From IMG/VR virus record IMGVR_UViG_3300005436_000018, positions 1-46,058 of that record: a stretch of 46,058 nucleotides of DNA. One strand, given 5' to 3'. The translations under genes and the position numbers were made by a program. The notes below the pieces were generated by a model that saw nothing but the letters and a program-made list of their open reading frames with translations, was not told where the DNA came from and did no database searches. Each line of letters begins with the position of its first letter. Position 1 is the stretch's first letter. Of this stretch, positions 22,830 through 30,647 are shown piece after piece. This stretch comes from a virus.

Positions 22830-23513
22830 GCTGACCCTCCGACTCCAGCCTGTTCTCAAGCCAGCCGAAAGCGAGGTCCCACTCCACCTCGACGTCGTTG
22901 TCGTCGTCGAACTGCTGACGTGTCACCGCCGGGAACTTCTTGCGGAACTGGTAGGAGCGGAAGCGGTGGAGGGTTTCGGCGTCAACATCTCCGCTTAGCT
23001 CGGGGTTGCGGAGGGCTCGTTCGAGGTTGCGGATTCGACGAAAGGGGCGGTTGCGTTCTCCGGGGTGTTGGGCACGGGGTCGAAGTCCACAGATGGACCG
23101 CGCGTCACCGCAGACACCAGGGGTGCCACACCCTCGGCGAGGACGTCGTACAGGCCGCCTGGGAGATCACCGACCATGGCGGCGCTGGTGGGCAAGGCTC
23201 GTTCGAGGGTCCAGCTCTCCAGGAACACCACAATCGCAGCGTCCTGGGTCGCCATCATCTCGATCGCCTCGTCCGCTGTGCCAGGCAGGAGTTCCAGCAG
23301 GCCGGCCACACGGGCCTCGTTGTCGGCGGTGGGCTCGAAGTCGCCCGAGTCCTGGGCCTGCTGCACCATCTCCAGCGTCTCGCGCGGCATGCGTGCGATG
23401 CGGCGTGCCGTCATGAAGCTGCCCGCCTGGACAACACGACGCTGCCGGACGGTCAGATCCTCGACGTCGCGCAGAGTTGCCTGGCCACCAGGCACGTCAA
23501 TGGTATGAGACAT
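22822..23513 (-). CDS. Tail assembly chaperone frameshift product (gpGT-like)
   Basis: A -1 shift at 23040-23046 joins the first 158 residues of gpG to a 72-residue extension, giving 230 residues. The extension is highly charged and helical (RRIRNLERALRNPELSGDVD; HRFRSYQFRKKFPAVTRQQF; then FDDDNDVEVEWDLAFGWLEN) and ends at TGA 22822, just inside the next gene. An open frame of this length and charge, in register with the slip site, is the usual GT arrangement. The coordinates show the whole span; the frame changes at residue 158. Confidence 0.85.
22995..23513 (-). CDS. Tail assembly chaperone (gpG-like)
   Basis: The 172-residue acidic protein is the upstream partner of the tail chaperone pair, which binds the tape measure and loads tail-tube subunits. 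It includes LTVRQRRVVQAGSFMTARRI and an Ala/Glu/Leu-rich core, and ends FVESATSNEPSATPS. ATG 23513 follows AAAAGGGGAGCAACC. It lies between the tail-tube gene and the tape measure. The zero-frame product ends at 22995; a slippery site at 23040-23046 allows the longer GT product. Confidence 0.85.
   Translation of the reverse strand: MSHTIDVPGGQATLRDVEDLTVRQRRVVQAGSFMTARRIARMPRETLEMVQQAQDSGDFEPTADNEARVAGLLELLPGTADEAIEMMATQDAAIVVFLESWTLERALPTSAAMVGDLPGGLYDVLAEGVAPLVSAVTRGPSVDFDPVPNTPENATAPFVESATSNEPSATPS
23040..23046 (-). other. -1 ribosomal frameshift site CCCTTTC
   Basis: On the minus strand the zero frame reads C CCT TTC, an exact X-XXY-YYZ heptamer (X=C, Y=T). Slipping back one base re-pairs as CCC TTT and enters the 72-codon GT frame. 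It lies at codons 157-158 of the gpG gene, 14 codons before its stop. Confidence 0.85.
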
Positions 23514-23537
23514 GGTTGCTCCCCTTTTGGCTCGGCC

Positions 23538-24719
23538 TCAGTACGTCGCAGTGACGGCGTTGCCGATTGACACGTTGATGGGCGACACGCCGCCCGCGGT
23601 TGCATCGGTGCTGGTGGGCAGAAGGTCGGCCTCCAGCGTGGCCTCGACCCACTCCTTGCCACGCACCAGCTCACCCGTCTTCCACACCGAGTTGGTGGCA
23701 TGGAAGCGCGCACCGTGACCCGACTTGCGGTCGAAGAGGCTGATGTCGAAGCTCTGCTGGGTGCCGGCGAGGAAGGCTGTGAGTTCTGGCGCCGCCGCCT
23801 GCTCCACCACGGTCAGCTTGACGGTGGCCATGAGGGCGCCTGCGAAGTAGCGGTAGTAGCCCTGGGTGCCCTGGAAGGCTTCGATGGGCTTGACGCCACG
23901 GCTCAGGCTCAAGGTGATGTCCTCGACGTACTTGACCTGGGTGCCACCAATGGCGATGGCTGTGGTCCACGGCGCAGCCATCTGCTCGGTGCTGAACGAC
24001 GTCGAGGGCGAGGACGGGGTGATGGAGGGGTCGCCCAGGAAGGTGACGTCCAGGTCCACCGTCTTGTTGGGGACGATCTTCAGGTCGAACTTGTCGAGCT
24101 GGGCCGACGTGATCTGGCGCCACTGGTCGCCGTCGTAGTCTGTGATGGTCAGCGAGGGCGGCTGGTTGCCCGTGCCCGAGGCGCCGTTGTTGAGCAGCGA
24201 GAAGTCGTGGCCCGTGAGGCCGGTGACAGCGACGCCGCTCGACTGCGCGTAGAGCAGGGGGTACTGAAGGGTGACGGTGTAGGGGCCGCCGCCGCTCACG
24301 TTGGTGGTGTAGTGCGTCTCCAGCGACGCGCCCGTGCCCAGCGTGATCCACGAGTTGGCGGCGATGGTGCCGACTGTGGAGATTGTGGTGGCCCCGGCGG
24401 CGGCGCTCGCCGACAGGGTCGTGTTGGTGGGGGCGGTCGACACCGTGTCTGGCGACCCCAGCTCCGCCAGGACGTAGAGGGGCAGCACGTCCATGTAGGG
24501 GAATGTGGTCCACCCGTGACCGTCGTAGCGGAAGCCCGAGGTGACGTCATACACGTTCACCATCGAGCCCTGAAGGGTGTCGTCCTCCAGGATCGTCAGG
24601 TTCGGCTTGTAGGCAGGCGACTTCACCTTCGCCCAGTAGGCCGGTGCAACGGCGGTTCCGCGCGTGACCTCTTTGGCCAGGCCGATTGCGGTCTGGCTGG
24701 TCGCGAAGATGTTGCTCAC
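23538..24719 (-). CDS. Major tail tube protein
   Basis: The 393-residue protein forms the tail tube. It starts SNIFATSQTAIGLAKEVTRG, the opening typical of long-tail major tail proteins, then TAVAPAYWAKVKSPAYKP. A Thr/Ala/Gly-rich middle (about 105-160) looks like an inserted Ig-like or adhesin module. The C-terminal third has HGARFHATNSVWKTGELVRG. It precedes the chaperone pair, the canonical order. Its ATG is part of an ATGA overlap with the small gene before it (24716-24719). Confidence 0.88.
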   Translation of the reverse strand: MSNIFATSQTAIGLAKEVTRGTAVAPAYWAKVKSPAYKPNLTILEDDTLQGSMVNVYDVTSGFRYDGHGWTTFPYMDVLPLYVLAELGSPDTVSTAPTNTTLSASAAAGATTISTVGTIAANSWITLGTGASLETHYTTNVSGGGPYTVTLQYPLLYAQSSGVAVTGLTGHDFSLLNNGASGTGNQPPSLTITDYDGDQWRQITSAQLDKFDLKIVPNKTVDLDVTFLGDPSITPSSPSTSFSTEQMAAPWTTAIAIGGTQVKYVEDITLSLSRGVKPIEAFQGTQGYYRYFAGALMATVKLTVVEQAAAPELTAFLAGTQQSFDISLFDRKSGHGARFHATNSVWKTGELVRGKEWVEATLEADLLPTSTDATAGGVSPINVSIGNAVTATY

Positions 24720-24979
24720 TGCGAGATCTCCTCAGTAGTGGGGGCGGTCACCTCAGCGGGGACCTCGGGGGTGGTGTCGGGCAAAGCGCCCTCGACCTTG
24801 CGGCGACGGGCGACAGGGGGCTCAGGGTCGTCGGTGACCAGCCAGGGGTCGCTGAACCCGCGCGGGAGGTCCAGGTCGCGCTCCTCGCCAGGGGCAAGCT
24901 CCAGCGTGCGCCCGGTCTGGGGATCGGTCAGCGACAGCCAGACCCGGCGGTGGGCGTCAGTGTTGCGGTAGGTACGCAT
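24716..24979 (-). CDS. Small phage tail-region protein
   Basis: The 87-residue protein begins MRTYRNTDAHRRVWLSLTDP and has TLELAPGEERDLDLPRGFSD, the layout of a small beta-sheet accessory protein, then an acidic disordered tail (TTPEVPAEVTAPTTEEISQ). ATG 24979 follows GGAG at 11 nt; the longer in-frame start at 25045 is less likely because it would overlap the upstream gene. It lies between the tail terminator and the tail tube. Its role is unknown. Confidence 0.6.
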   Translation of the reverse strand: MRTYRNTDAHRRVWLSLTDPQTGRTLELAPGEERDLDLPRGFSDPWLVTDDPEPPVARRRKVEGALPDTTPEVPAEVTAPTTEEISQ

Positions 24980-25008
24980 GGTCCAAGGGGCTCCTGTTGG
25001 TTGGCGGT

Positions 25009-25536
25009 TTAGGCCGATCCGGGCGTTCCCTCGATCCACTCCCACACATCGAACTCGATGAGGGCGGGCATGACGATCGTGGTGCCATCCAGCGTGGTGA
25101 AGGGCTCGCGCTGCGTCACCTGAATACCGGCGTCGAACTCTCCGGCTGAGAACACGACGCTGGGCGCGCCCAAGGTGGGGTCGCCGCGGACACCAGCATT
25201 GATGGCGTCAACAATGGCGTCGTGGTCAGCTTGCGCACCCATGGCGTCGCCGGCTGTATTGGCGAGGAACAGCTCCAGCACGACGCTGTGGATGTCCTTG
25301 TCCTCCAGTCCAGCGCGGCCCGTCAGGGCCTCCACGGTGCGCTTGCTGTCAGGGATGTTCACCACCAGCACAGCGCTCGACCCGTTGGAGGAGGTGGTGA
25401 TGAAGCCCGCCATGGTGAGGTCGTAGTCTTCCTCGGTCACGATCAAGGGCCGTGCCGGGAACACCGTCCCCACATGGAGCAGGTTCAGGTTCTCCAGATA
25501 GGCCGCCACCACCTGGCGGACCGCGACCCTACCCAT
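25009..25536 (-). CDS. Tail terminator/completion-like protein
   Basis: The 175-residue protein begins GRVAVRQVVAAYLENLNLLH and includes SSAVLVVNIPDSKRTVEALT and KDIHSVVLELFLANTAGDAM, matching the size and helix/strand layout of tail terminator proteins that cap the tube. The C-terminal part is beta-rich (EFDAGIQVTQREPFTTLDGT). Gene order (connector, terminator, tube, chaperones, tape measure) supports the call. Its start overlaps the upstream connector stop by 8 nt. Confidence 0.7.
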   Translation of the reverse strand: MGRVAVRQVVAAYLENLNLLHVGTVFPARPLIVTEEDYDLTMAGFITTSSNGSSAVLVVNIPDSKRTVEALTGRAGLEDKDIHSVVLELFLANTAGDAMGAQADHDAIVDAINAGVRGDPTLGAPSVVFSAGEFDAGIQVTQREPFTTLDGTTIVMPALIEFDVWEWIEGTPGSA

Positions 25537-26515
25537 GCAGCATCACCGTGGTGAAGGGCGACAGGAGCTTGCACGCCATGTCGTACTCGGCCTCAGCGCC
25601 AGCCTGAGCCAGCATGGGCCGGCGCGGCATCTGGCCTGGAGCGTGGGGCATCTGCATCGCCCGCGTGCCGCGCGTCTTGATGAGGCAGGCCGCCAGCAGG
25701 ATCACGGCCTCGGTCGCAGCGGCGGGCATGGCCGTCACGCGGATGAAGTCCGGCGCCGCGGGCACGTTGTGGGCGTAGGCCGTGCCACTCGCCAGCGAGA
25801 CCGTCAGGCCGGTGGGTGCCGCACTGGCTACCACGGTCTCCGTCTCGGCCCCATCAACGATGGTGAGGGGACTCCCTGGGTAGATGCCGGCCACGGTGGT
25901 GCCACCGACCGTCGAGGGGGACACGGTGATCGTGGTGGCCCCCTGGGCGACGTTGGCTGTGAGGCTGGTGTTGGGGTACCCACTGATGTACTGCCAGACC
26001 GCGTAGAGGCTGGCGTTGTACCCAATGGGGCGCGGAAAGGTGGTGTTCGCCGACACCGACCACGAGCTCGGCACCCAGATCACCGGCCCGTCGATCCAGA
26101 TGTCAGCGGCGGTGCTGGAGGTCACGTTGCCCAGCCCACTGGGCGTCGACCCCACACCAAGTCCCACAACTTCGGTGACGGGCTTGAAGTTGCATACCAG
26201 GCACAGCGACCCGTCGGCCTTGGGCTTCACCCAGTCGCTCTCGGTGGTGAGGGATGCCTGAAGGCTGCCGTCGCTACGGTGGAAGCAGATGAGGTCAGCC
26301 CAGCTCGATGCACGCGCCAGGACTTGGGCGAGGCTGGCTGTTTGGTCGGCCGCGTTCGTAGACCCCTGCACCAGATCCATGGTGGCCACAGCGGTGGGCG
26401 CAAAGCGGAACTCAGACGGCGAGCAGTAGGAGACGCGCCGAAACAGTGAGGCAGTCACCGGAGCCACCACCGTCGAGGTGAAGGGCGTCGGCGAGAAAGG
26501 CGTGCCGGTTGCCAC
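25529..26515 (-). CDS. Head-tail connector-like protein with beta insertion
   Basis: The 328-residue protein starts ATGTPFSPTPFTSTVVAPVT. The first half contains ATMDLVQGSTNAADQTASLA and helical segments expected of a connector. The central part (about 175-250) is a Thr/Val/Gly-rich module: VAQGATTITVSPSTVGG, GIYPGSPLTIVDGAETETVV. It ends in a helical region (EAVILLAACLIKTRG). GTG 26515 has GGAGGG 7 nt upstream. It is called from position after the capsid genes; the exact role in the head-tail joint is not certain. Confidence 0.6.
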   Translation of the reverse strand: MATGTPFSPTPFTSTVVAPVTASLFRRVSYCSPSEFRFAPTAVATMDLVQGSTNAADQTASLAQVLARASSWADLICFHRSDGSLQASLTTESDWVKPKADGSLCLVCNFKPVTEVVGLGVGSTPSGLGNVTSSTAADIWIDGPVIWVPSSWSVSANTTFPRPIGYNASLYAVWQYISGYPNTSLTANVAQGATTITVSPSTVGGTTVAGIYPGSPLTIVDGAETETVVASAAPTGLTVSLASGTAYAHNVPAAPDFIRVTAMPAAATEAVILLAACLIKTRGTRAMQMPHAPGQMPRRPMLAQAGAEAEYDMACKLLSPFTTVMLHG

Positions 26516-26518
26516 CTG

Positions 26519-27016
26519 CTAACCCTCCATGCAGCCGTGAGACGGGCGCAGAACCCTCTTGATGTGTGGCAGAACGGTGTCGTGGAAGTGGCGCCGTTCC
26601 CCGTTCAACTCGTGCCCCTGGAGCCAGGCATCAAGCCGACACCAGTGCTTGGGTGGGTGTTGGGCGTCGGACCTCAGGGCCACGCGATCCAGCGCACCGG
26701 GATGGCGCGCGATCAGCGCGGCGCCGAACTTCACACATCCGAGGCCGTGGTATACGTTGCCGCCAATGTACGGCGATCCAAAGCTACACCACGATTCGGG
26801 ACACGCTTCCAGCTCGGTCAGCGTGTGAGGCATGACGACGATGTCGTGCTCCACGATGATGAAGCTGTCGCCCGCGCACCAAAGGTCGTTCAGGAGTTCC
26901 CAGTAGGCGCCGTCGTAACCACCCACAAAGACCGTCTCGTAGGGATGACCCGTGCGCTCCAGGCTGGCGATCGTCTGTTCTTCCAGGCCAGTGAAAGGAA
27001 CGTAGACCGGGATCAC
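26519..27016 (-). CDS. Glycosyltransferase-like protein (short GT)
   Basis: The 165-residue protein looks like a compact nucleotide-sugar transferase: IPVYVPFTGLEEQTIASLER, then WCAGDSFIIVEHDIVVMPHT where EHDI stands in the place of a DxD metal motif, and VYHGLGCVKFGAALIARHPG. It is similar in layout to the gene at 29753 (IxVExDI, GxLGCTRF). It ends the inserted cassette and its start overlaps the next gene by 4 nt. The acceptor is unknown; a virion protein is a likely substrate by location. Confidence 0.65.
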   Translation of the reverse strand: MIPVYVPFTGLEEQTIASLERTGHPYETVFVGGYDGAYWELLNDLWCAGDSFIIVEHDIVVMPHTLTELEACPESWCSFGSPYIGGNVYHGLGCVKFGAALIARHPGALDRVALRSDAQHPPKHWCRLDAWLQGHELNGERRHFHDTVLPHIKRVLRPSHGCMEG

Positions 27017-27876
27017 TGCGCTTGGCCGAGCAGCGTGTAGTACATCTCGGACAGGCGGTTCTCCGCAGCTTCCCGGTAACGGTCCAGGATGTTGGTGGCA
27101 TCAAGGTGTGAGCGCTGCGAGAAGAAGCTGTAATGGCTCACCAACGCGTCTCCGCAGATCACATTGGGCTGCCCCACCCTGAGTGGGTATCGCTCAGCCA
27201 GCCAGATTTCCTCGTCCGGTATGCGGGGCACCATGTCGCGCATGCGGGCACCGAGGAAGCAGAAGTTGCTGATGCTGAACCGCACCTCGGGCAGGGGGTC
27301 ATGGGGCAGGAAGAGTTCGCGGGTAGTGCCGGCCTCGATGTGGTCGAGCAGCACTCCGTGGATGTACTTGGCGAACGGCCCGCTCTGCCACCCCACGGGG
27401 TCCATGCAGAACTTCCGCTCCACCACACCGTGCTTGCGGTCAATGTGACCGGCCTGCTGGTGGAGGTAGGAGCAGACGGCGTTGTTCCAGATGTTGCCGT
27501 AGACGATGGGTGGTGCGGGGTTCTCCAGGCGGTACCGCACCATGTTGGCGAAGTAGTCGTCATCCACAAAGACGATGTCGTCGTCGAAGCGGAAGTAGAG
27601 TGTGTCGTCTTCCTGGGTGACAGCGTAGAAGTAACCCGTGTTGAGCTGCTTGGGGAAGCGCCGCTCCACGTCGTCGGCTAGTTCATACAGGACAATCTTG
27701 TCCCACTGGTCGGGCAGAGAGAGTAGCCACTCGTCATCGTCGGGCTGCTTGTGGGTGTTGAGCCAGACCTGGACCTCGTCAAGCTCGGGGAACCGGCGCA
27801 GGTTGGTGAGCAGGATGCTCATGACGCGCTTGCGGCCGGCGGGGATGAAGGCCACGAGACGGTGTCCTTGGAGCAC
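27013..27876 (-). CDS. Family-2-like glycosyltransferase
   Basis: The 287-residue protein carries LVAFIPAGRKRVMSILLTNL at its start, a Rossmann-like N-terminal part, and TLYFRFDDDIVFVDDDYFAN at about residues 93-112, with the DDD as the nucleotide-sugar/metal motif. SNFCFLGARM and HYSFFSQRSH lie near the acceptor side. GTG 27876 follows the epimerase stop by 2 nt, indicating coupling; an in-frame GTG at 27855 has AAGGA 9 nt upstream and is an alternative. It probably adds a sugar made by the adjacent epimerase. Confidence 0.75.
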   Translation of the reverse strand: MLQGHRLVAFIPAGRKRVMSILLTNLRRFPELDEVQVWLNTHKQPDDDEWLLSLPDQWDKIVLYELADDVERRFPKQLNTGYFYAVTQEDDTLYFRFDDDIVFVDDDYFANMVRYRLENPAPPIVYGNIWNNAVCSYLHQQAGHIDRKHGVVERKFCMDPVGWQSGPFAKYIHGVLLDHIEAGTTRELFLPHDPLPEVRFSISNFCFLGARMRDMVPRIPDEEIWLAERYPLRVGQPNVICGDALVSHYSFFSQRSHLDATNILDRYREAAENRLSEMYYTLLGQAQ

Positions 27877-27878
27877 CG

Positions 27879-28778
27879 CTACCGCCCCAGGAGGTGGCGG
27901 TAGTACGCCACTGTGTCCACCAGGCCCTCTTCAAGGGTGGTGAGCTTGGGCATCTTGCCGTGGTAGAGGGGCCGCAGGGTTGCCGGGTCGCCCACGACCA
28001 CAGAGTGCTCCGGCTCACCGGCCCGCATAGGGACGTAGCGCACCGAGCCTTGGCCAACCTCGTCAATAACCGCCTGGGCGATGTCGTTGACGGTGGTGCG
28101 TCGGCCGGTGCCAGCCTCGAACTTGATGGGGTTGTCGGTGGTCTCGCGGTGGGGGGTGTAGGTGTAATGCCCGTGGTCTTCCACCAGGGCACGCACCAGA
28201 ACGTCCGCAACGTCGTCCACATGGATCATGTCCATGATCTGGCTCCCGTCGCCATAGATGGTGATGGGTTCGCCCTTGATGGCGGGGATGACGAAGTTGG
28301 GGATGATCTTGCGCACCGGAGCTGCCTTCTGGCCCGGACCGAAGGCGTTGAGCGCGCGCACCACCGCGATCTCGGTGCCGTGCTCCTTGTTGAACATCCA
28401 GGCCAGGTGCTCCGCCGTGGTCTTGGTGATGCTGTAGGAGTTCAGCATCCAAAAATTGCCGACCGTGATGTAGACGCAACGCTTCTTGTACTGGCGGCAC
28501 GCCTGGAACACGTTGAGCGAACCCTGGATGTTCGTCTCCACCGCCGGCCAGGGATTGTCGATAGTCTCCGCGGTACCCAACACGCCGGCACAGTGGATGA
28601 CACCATCGCTGACAGCCACGGCTTCGCTGACAGCGGAGGGGTCTCGGACGTCACCGAGAATGGTGGTGGGATCGGCGTTGTAGCGGTCGAACCGGAGTGG
28701 TGTGTGGCCTAGCTGAGTGAGGCGATCGACGGTGTGAGACCCAATGAACCCGTTGGCGCCACTGACAAGAACGCGCAA
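27879..28778 (-). CDS. NAD-dependent sugar epimerase/dehydratase (SDR family)
   Basis: The 299-residue enzyme has LRVLVSGANGFIGSHTVDRL with the GxxGxxG nucleotide-binding loop at the N-terminus, DVRDPSAVSEAVAVSDGVIH, AGVLGTAETIDNPW, and the active-site YSITK in NSYSITKTTAEHLAW. ALNAFGPGQKAAPVRKIIPN and MDMIHVDDVADVLVRAL complete the extended SDR pattern of nucleotide-sugar epimerases. The TTG start at 28778 has GAGG 8 nt upstream and follows the HNH stop by 1 nt; a start at 28859 would run through that gene. It likely makes a nucleotide-sugar for the neighbouring transferases. Confidence 0.9.
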   Translation of the reverse strand: MRVLVSGANGFIGSHTVDRLTQLGHTPLRFDRYNADPTTILGDVRDPSAVSEAVAVSDGVIHCAGVLGTAETIDNPWPAVETNIQGSLNVFQACRQYKKRCVYITVGNFWMLNSYSITKTTAEHLAWMFNKEHGTEIAVVRALNAFGPGQKAAPVRKIIPNFVIPAIKGEPITIYGDGSQIMDMIHVDDVADVLVRALVEDHGHYTYTPHRETTDNPIKFEAGTGRRTTVNDIAQAVIDEVGQGSVRYVPMRAGEPEHSVVVGDPATLRPLYHGKMPKLTTLEEGLVDTVAYYRHLLGR

Positions 28779-28779
28779 C

Positions 28780-29205
28780 TCAGTAACCTCGTTGAACCTG
28801 GAGTGGCCCGAACCTGCGGGTGGCCGCGCCCCGAGCCTCGCCCGCATCGTGGCGGCCATGGCACTTCCTGCAAAGAGCCAGCCAGTCCTCTAGGTCGCGC
28901 CGATACTCATGGCTCTTGTTCGCCCAATCCAGCACACCCGCGCAACCACAACCCTCACAAAGGTCTGGCTTGAGGCGGTGGCGCGATACCCAGCGGTGTA
29001 GCCCCTTGTAATGGACAGCAGCACCCTTCCAGCCGGGGTGCTGCTGTCCCGACAAAGCCTTGTGGCCGGGGGTGAACCAGCCACGGTTGATTTGCCGTAT
29101 CTGATAGGTGAGCCCTGATGGCCGCACCCGCGCTCGGTACCCACAAGGCTTGCATCGACTGCCACTCCGCGATTTGGGCGCGCCACAGTCAACACACACC
29201 CTCAC
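28780..29205 (-). CDS. HNH endonuclease inside the glycan cassette
   Basis: The 141-residue protein has an N-terminal ribbon (CVDCGAPKSRSGSRCKPCG), then AAVHYKGLHRWVSRHRLKPD, and the HNH core WANKSHEYRRDLEDWLALCR with C-x2-C in CEGCG and CRKCHGRHD. It sits between two transferase-like genes, the usual site of a free-standing mobile HNH. The GTG start overlaps the upstream stop (GTGA) with AAGGAG before it. Confidence 0.85.
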   Translation of the reverse strand: MRVCVDCGAPKSRSGSRCKPCGYRARVRPSGLTYQIRQINRGWFTPGHKALSGQQHPGWKGAAVHYKGLHRWVSRHRLKPDLCEGCGCAGVLDWANKSHEYRRDLEDWLALCRKCHGRHDAGEARGAATRRFGPLQVQRGY

Positions 29206-29756
29206 GCCTTGCTCCTTTCGCGTTCGATGCGCTCATGTTCCTGCGTCATCGTGATCTCGTCCCAGCTCGCTTTGTAGCGGCGGAGCCATCGGTTCTCACA
29301 CACCATGTTCAGCCGGCCATGACGTTGCTCGAAGGTGTTGCTGTGGGGGAGATTGCCCAGGTTCTCGTACGCGGCAATGGAGGCGTATTGGCGCGTCCAC
29401 TCTGTCTCGTAACGCACGGCAGCGACCTTGTCGGGCACCAGTGGCACCCCGAGCTGTTGCACATGGTCGGAGCGGTACTTGCCCAGGTACATCCCGAAAG
29501 GGGCGGGGAACTGCGACAACGACACACTGCGATGGTGCGAGAAGCACCGCTCCACCAGATCCAACGGGTCCAACACCTCGGTGGAATCAGGGAGGAAGAT
29601 GAACTCGCTGAACTGGCGGGCGGCTTCGCCGATGACCGACAGCTCAAACCCCGTGGAGTAGACGATCGCGACTGAGGCGCCCTTGATGCTGCGCCGGCAA
29701 TCCTCCGCCCACGCCTCGCGTCCCTGCATCGTCCCAATGACGATGACGGGGGTCAT
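29202..29756 (-). CDS. Glycosyltransferase-like protein of the cassette (unassigned)
   Basis: The 184-residue protein begins TPVIVIGTMQGREAWAEDCR, then IKGASVAIVYSTGFELSVIG, FSEFIFLPDSTEVLDPLDLV and RSVSLSQFPAPFGMYLGKYR. The alpha/beta alternation and its place between two transferase genes suggest a glycan-related enzyme, but no clear DxD motif is visible. ATG 29756 overlaps the upstream stop (ATGA). Confidence 0.5.
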   Translation of the reverse strand: MTPVIVIGTMQGREAWAEDCRRSIKGASVAIVYSTGFELSVIGEAARQFSEFIFLPDSTEVLDPLDLVERCFSHHRSVSLSQFPAPFGMYLGKYRSDHVQQLGVPLVPDKVAAVRYETEWTRQYASIAAYENLGNLPHSNTFEQRHGRLNMVCENRWLRRYKASWDEITMTQEHERIERERSKA

Positions 29757-30241
29757 TCGTGGGTCTCTCCGCACGCACACTCACCACCATAGACATGGTG
29801 GTGCTTCACGGTCGGGTAGTGGAGGTGAGGGGCAACGCCTAGGTCGAGAAGGCGAGGGTGGATCTCTGCGTCGAGGATCTTCCATCCACGCACAGGCAGG
29901 TTCCGCATGAAGTCGGGGAACTCATCGAGGAGGTCGTTGGAGAACCGTGTGCAGCCAAGGCTCCCGGTGAGCACTTCGCTCTGCGAGGCCCCGTGATAGG
30001 GCCAGACGCACAGACGGTGCGGACAGGACGCGGCCTCGGCCACAACGGTGGGATGGATCTCGATGTCCTGCTCGACGTTCAGCCACGCCTCACCCTCCTC
30101 CCACAGGGTCGATAGGAGGGTGTAGTAGGCGTCGAAGTGCAGCCCCAGCTCGTATAGCTCGTAGCCGGGTGCGTACGCCTCAAGGGCTACCCTGGTGCGC
30201 GCGTGGAGCATCCCGGGAACGTACGCGCAGGCGACCCTCAC
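29753..30241 (-). CDS. Short glycosyltransferase-like protein (paralogue of 26519-27016)
   Basis: The 162-residue protein opens RVACAYVPGMLHARTRVALE and has YYTLLSTLWEEGEAWLNVEQ followed by DIEIHP, parallel to IIVEHDIVVMP in the gene at 26519; VLTGSLGCTRFSNDLL parallels VYHGLGCVKFGAALI. The C-terminal His-rich tail (HYPTVKHHHVYGGECACGET) may bind metal. It starts at GTG 30241, overlapping the upstream stop. It is the first gene of the cassette. Confidence 0.6.
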   Translation of the reverse strand: MRVACAYVPGMLHARTRVALEAYAPGYELYELGLHFDAYYTLLSTLWEEGEAWLNVEQDIEIHPTVVAEAASCPHRLCVWPYHGASQSEVLTGSLGCTRFSNDLLDEFPDFMRNLPVRGWKILDAEIHPRLLDLGVAPHLHYPTVKHHHVYGGECACGETHE

Positions 30242-30522
30242 TGACGACGGCGAACACGCGGACCCACAGGGTCCACCTCGTCGGAGTTCACGAAAGGACT
30301 GGGTCCAGGGTGCCAGTCCGGCTGGCGAAGGAAGAACTGCGCCACGTCCTCAGGCACATTGAAGGCTCCGTCGGGGCCGCGCTCATAGGTACGGCCCTCG
30401 TGGACGATGCGGTCGGTGCCGGCGTCCTGCTTGACCATCTCGGACCGCAGGACCGGGCCGCGCTCCGCATCGAACACCCAGCGCTCGGTGGTGCCAGTGA
30501 TGGCGTGGTGGATCTTTGCCAT
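30238..30522 (-). CDS. Head-tail region protein of unknown function
   Basis: The 94-residue protein begins AKIHHAITGTTERWVFDAER, continues with GPVLRSEMVKQDAGTD and YERGPDGAFNVPEDVAQFFL, and ends basic. Proteins of this layout are common just after the major capsid gene in actinophages, without a settled role in capsid completion. The SD is AAAAGGGAGCAACC. The upstream leader can pair exactly with this SD (see the inverted repeat at 30529-30615). Confidence 0.65.
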   Translation of the reverse strand: MAKIHHAITGTTERWVFDAERGPVLRSEMVKQDAGTDRIVHEGRTYERGPDGAFNVPEDVAQFFLRQPDWHPGPSPFVNSDEVDPVGPRVRRRQ

Positions 30523-30528
30523 TGTGGT

Positions 30529-30644
30529 TGCTCCCTTTTGAAGGTTTCCTCGTCACGCCTGTAGACGGCCCCGCCCCAGGGGAGCAAGGAACGGAGCCGA
30601 CGACAAGGTGACGAGTAAGTTTGCGCCTGGAGCGCGGGCGCTCC
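30529..30644 (-). repeat. Leader with interleaved inverted repeats and SD-complementary segment
   Basis: In the minus-strand RNA the SD GGGAGCAA (30529-30536) has an exact 8-nt complement TTGCTCCC at 30580-30587. A second pair, CTCGTCAC (30549-30556) and GTGACGAG (30608-30615), is interleaved with it, giving a pseudoknot-type order. A 7-bp hairpin GGAGCGC/GCGCTCC (30629-30644) lies next to the upstream gene's stop. It may regulate translation of the gene starting at 30522. Confidence 0.45.
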
Positions 30645-30647
30645 TGG

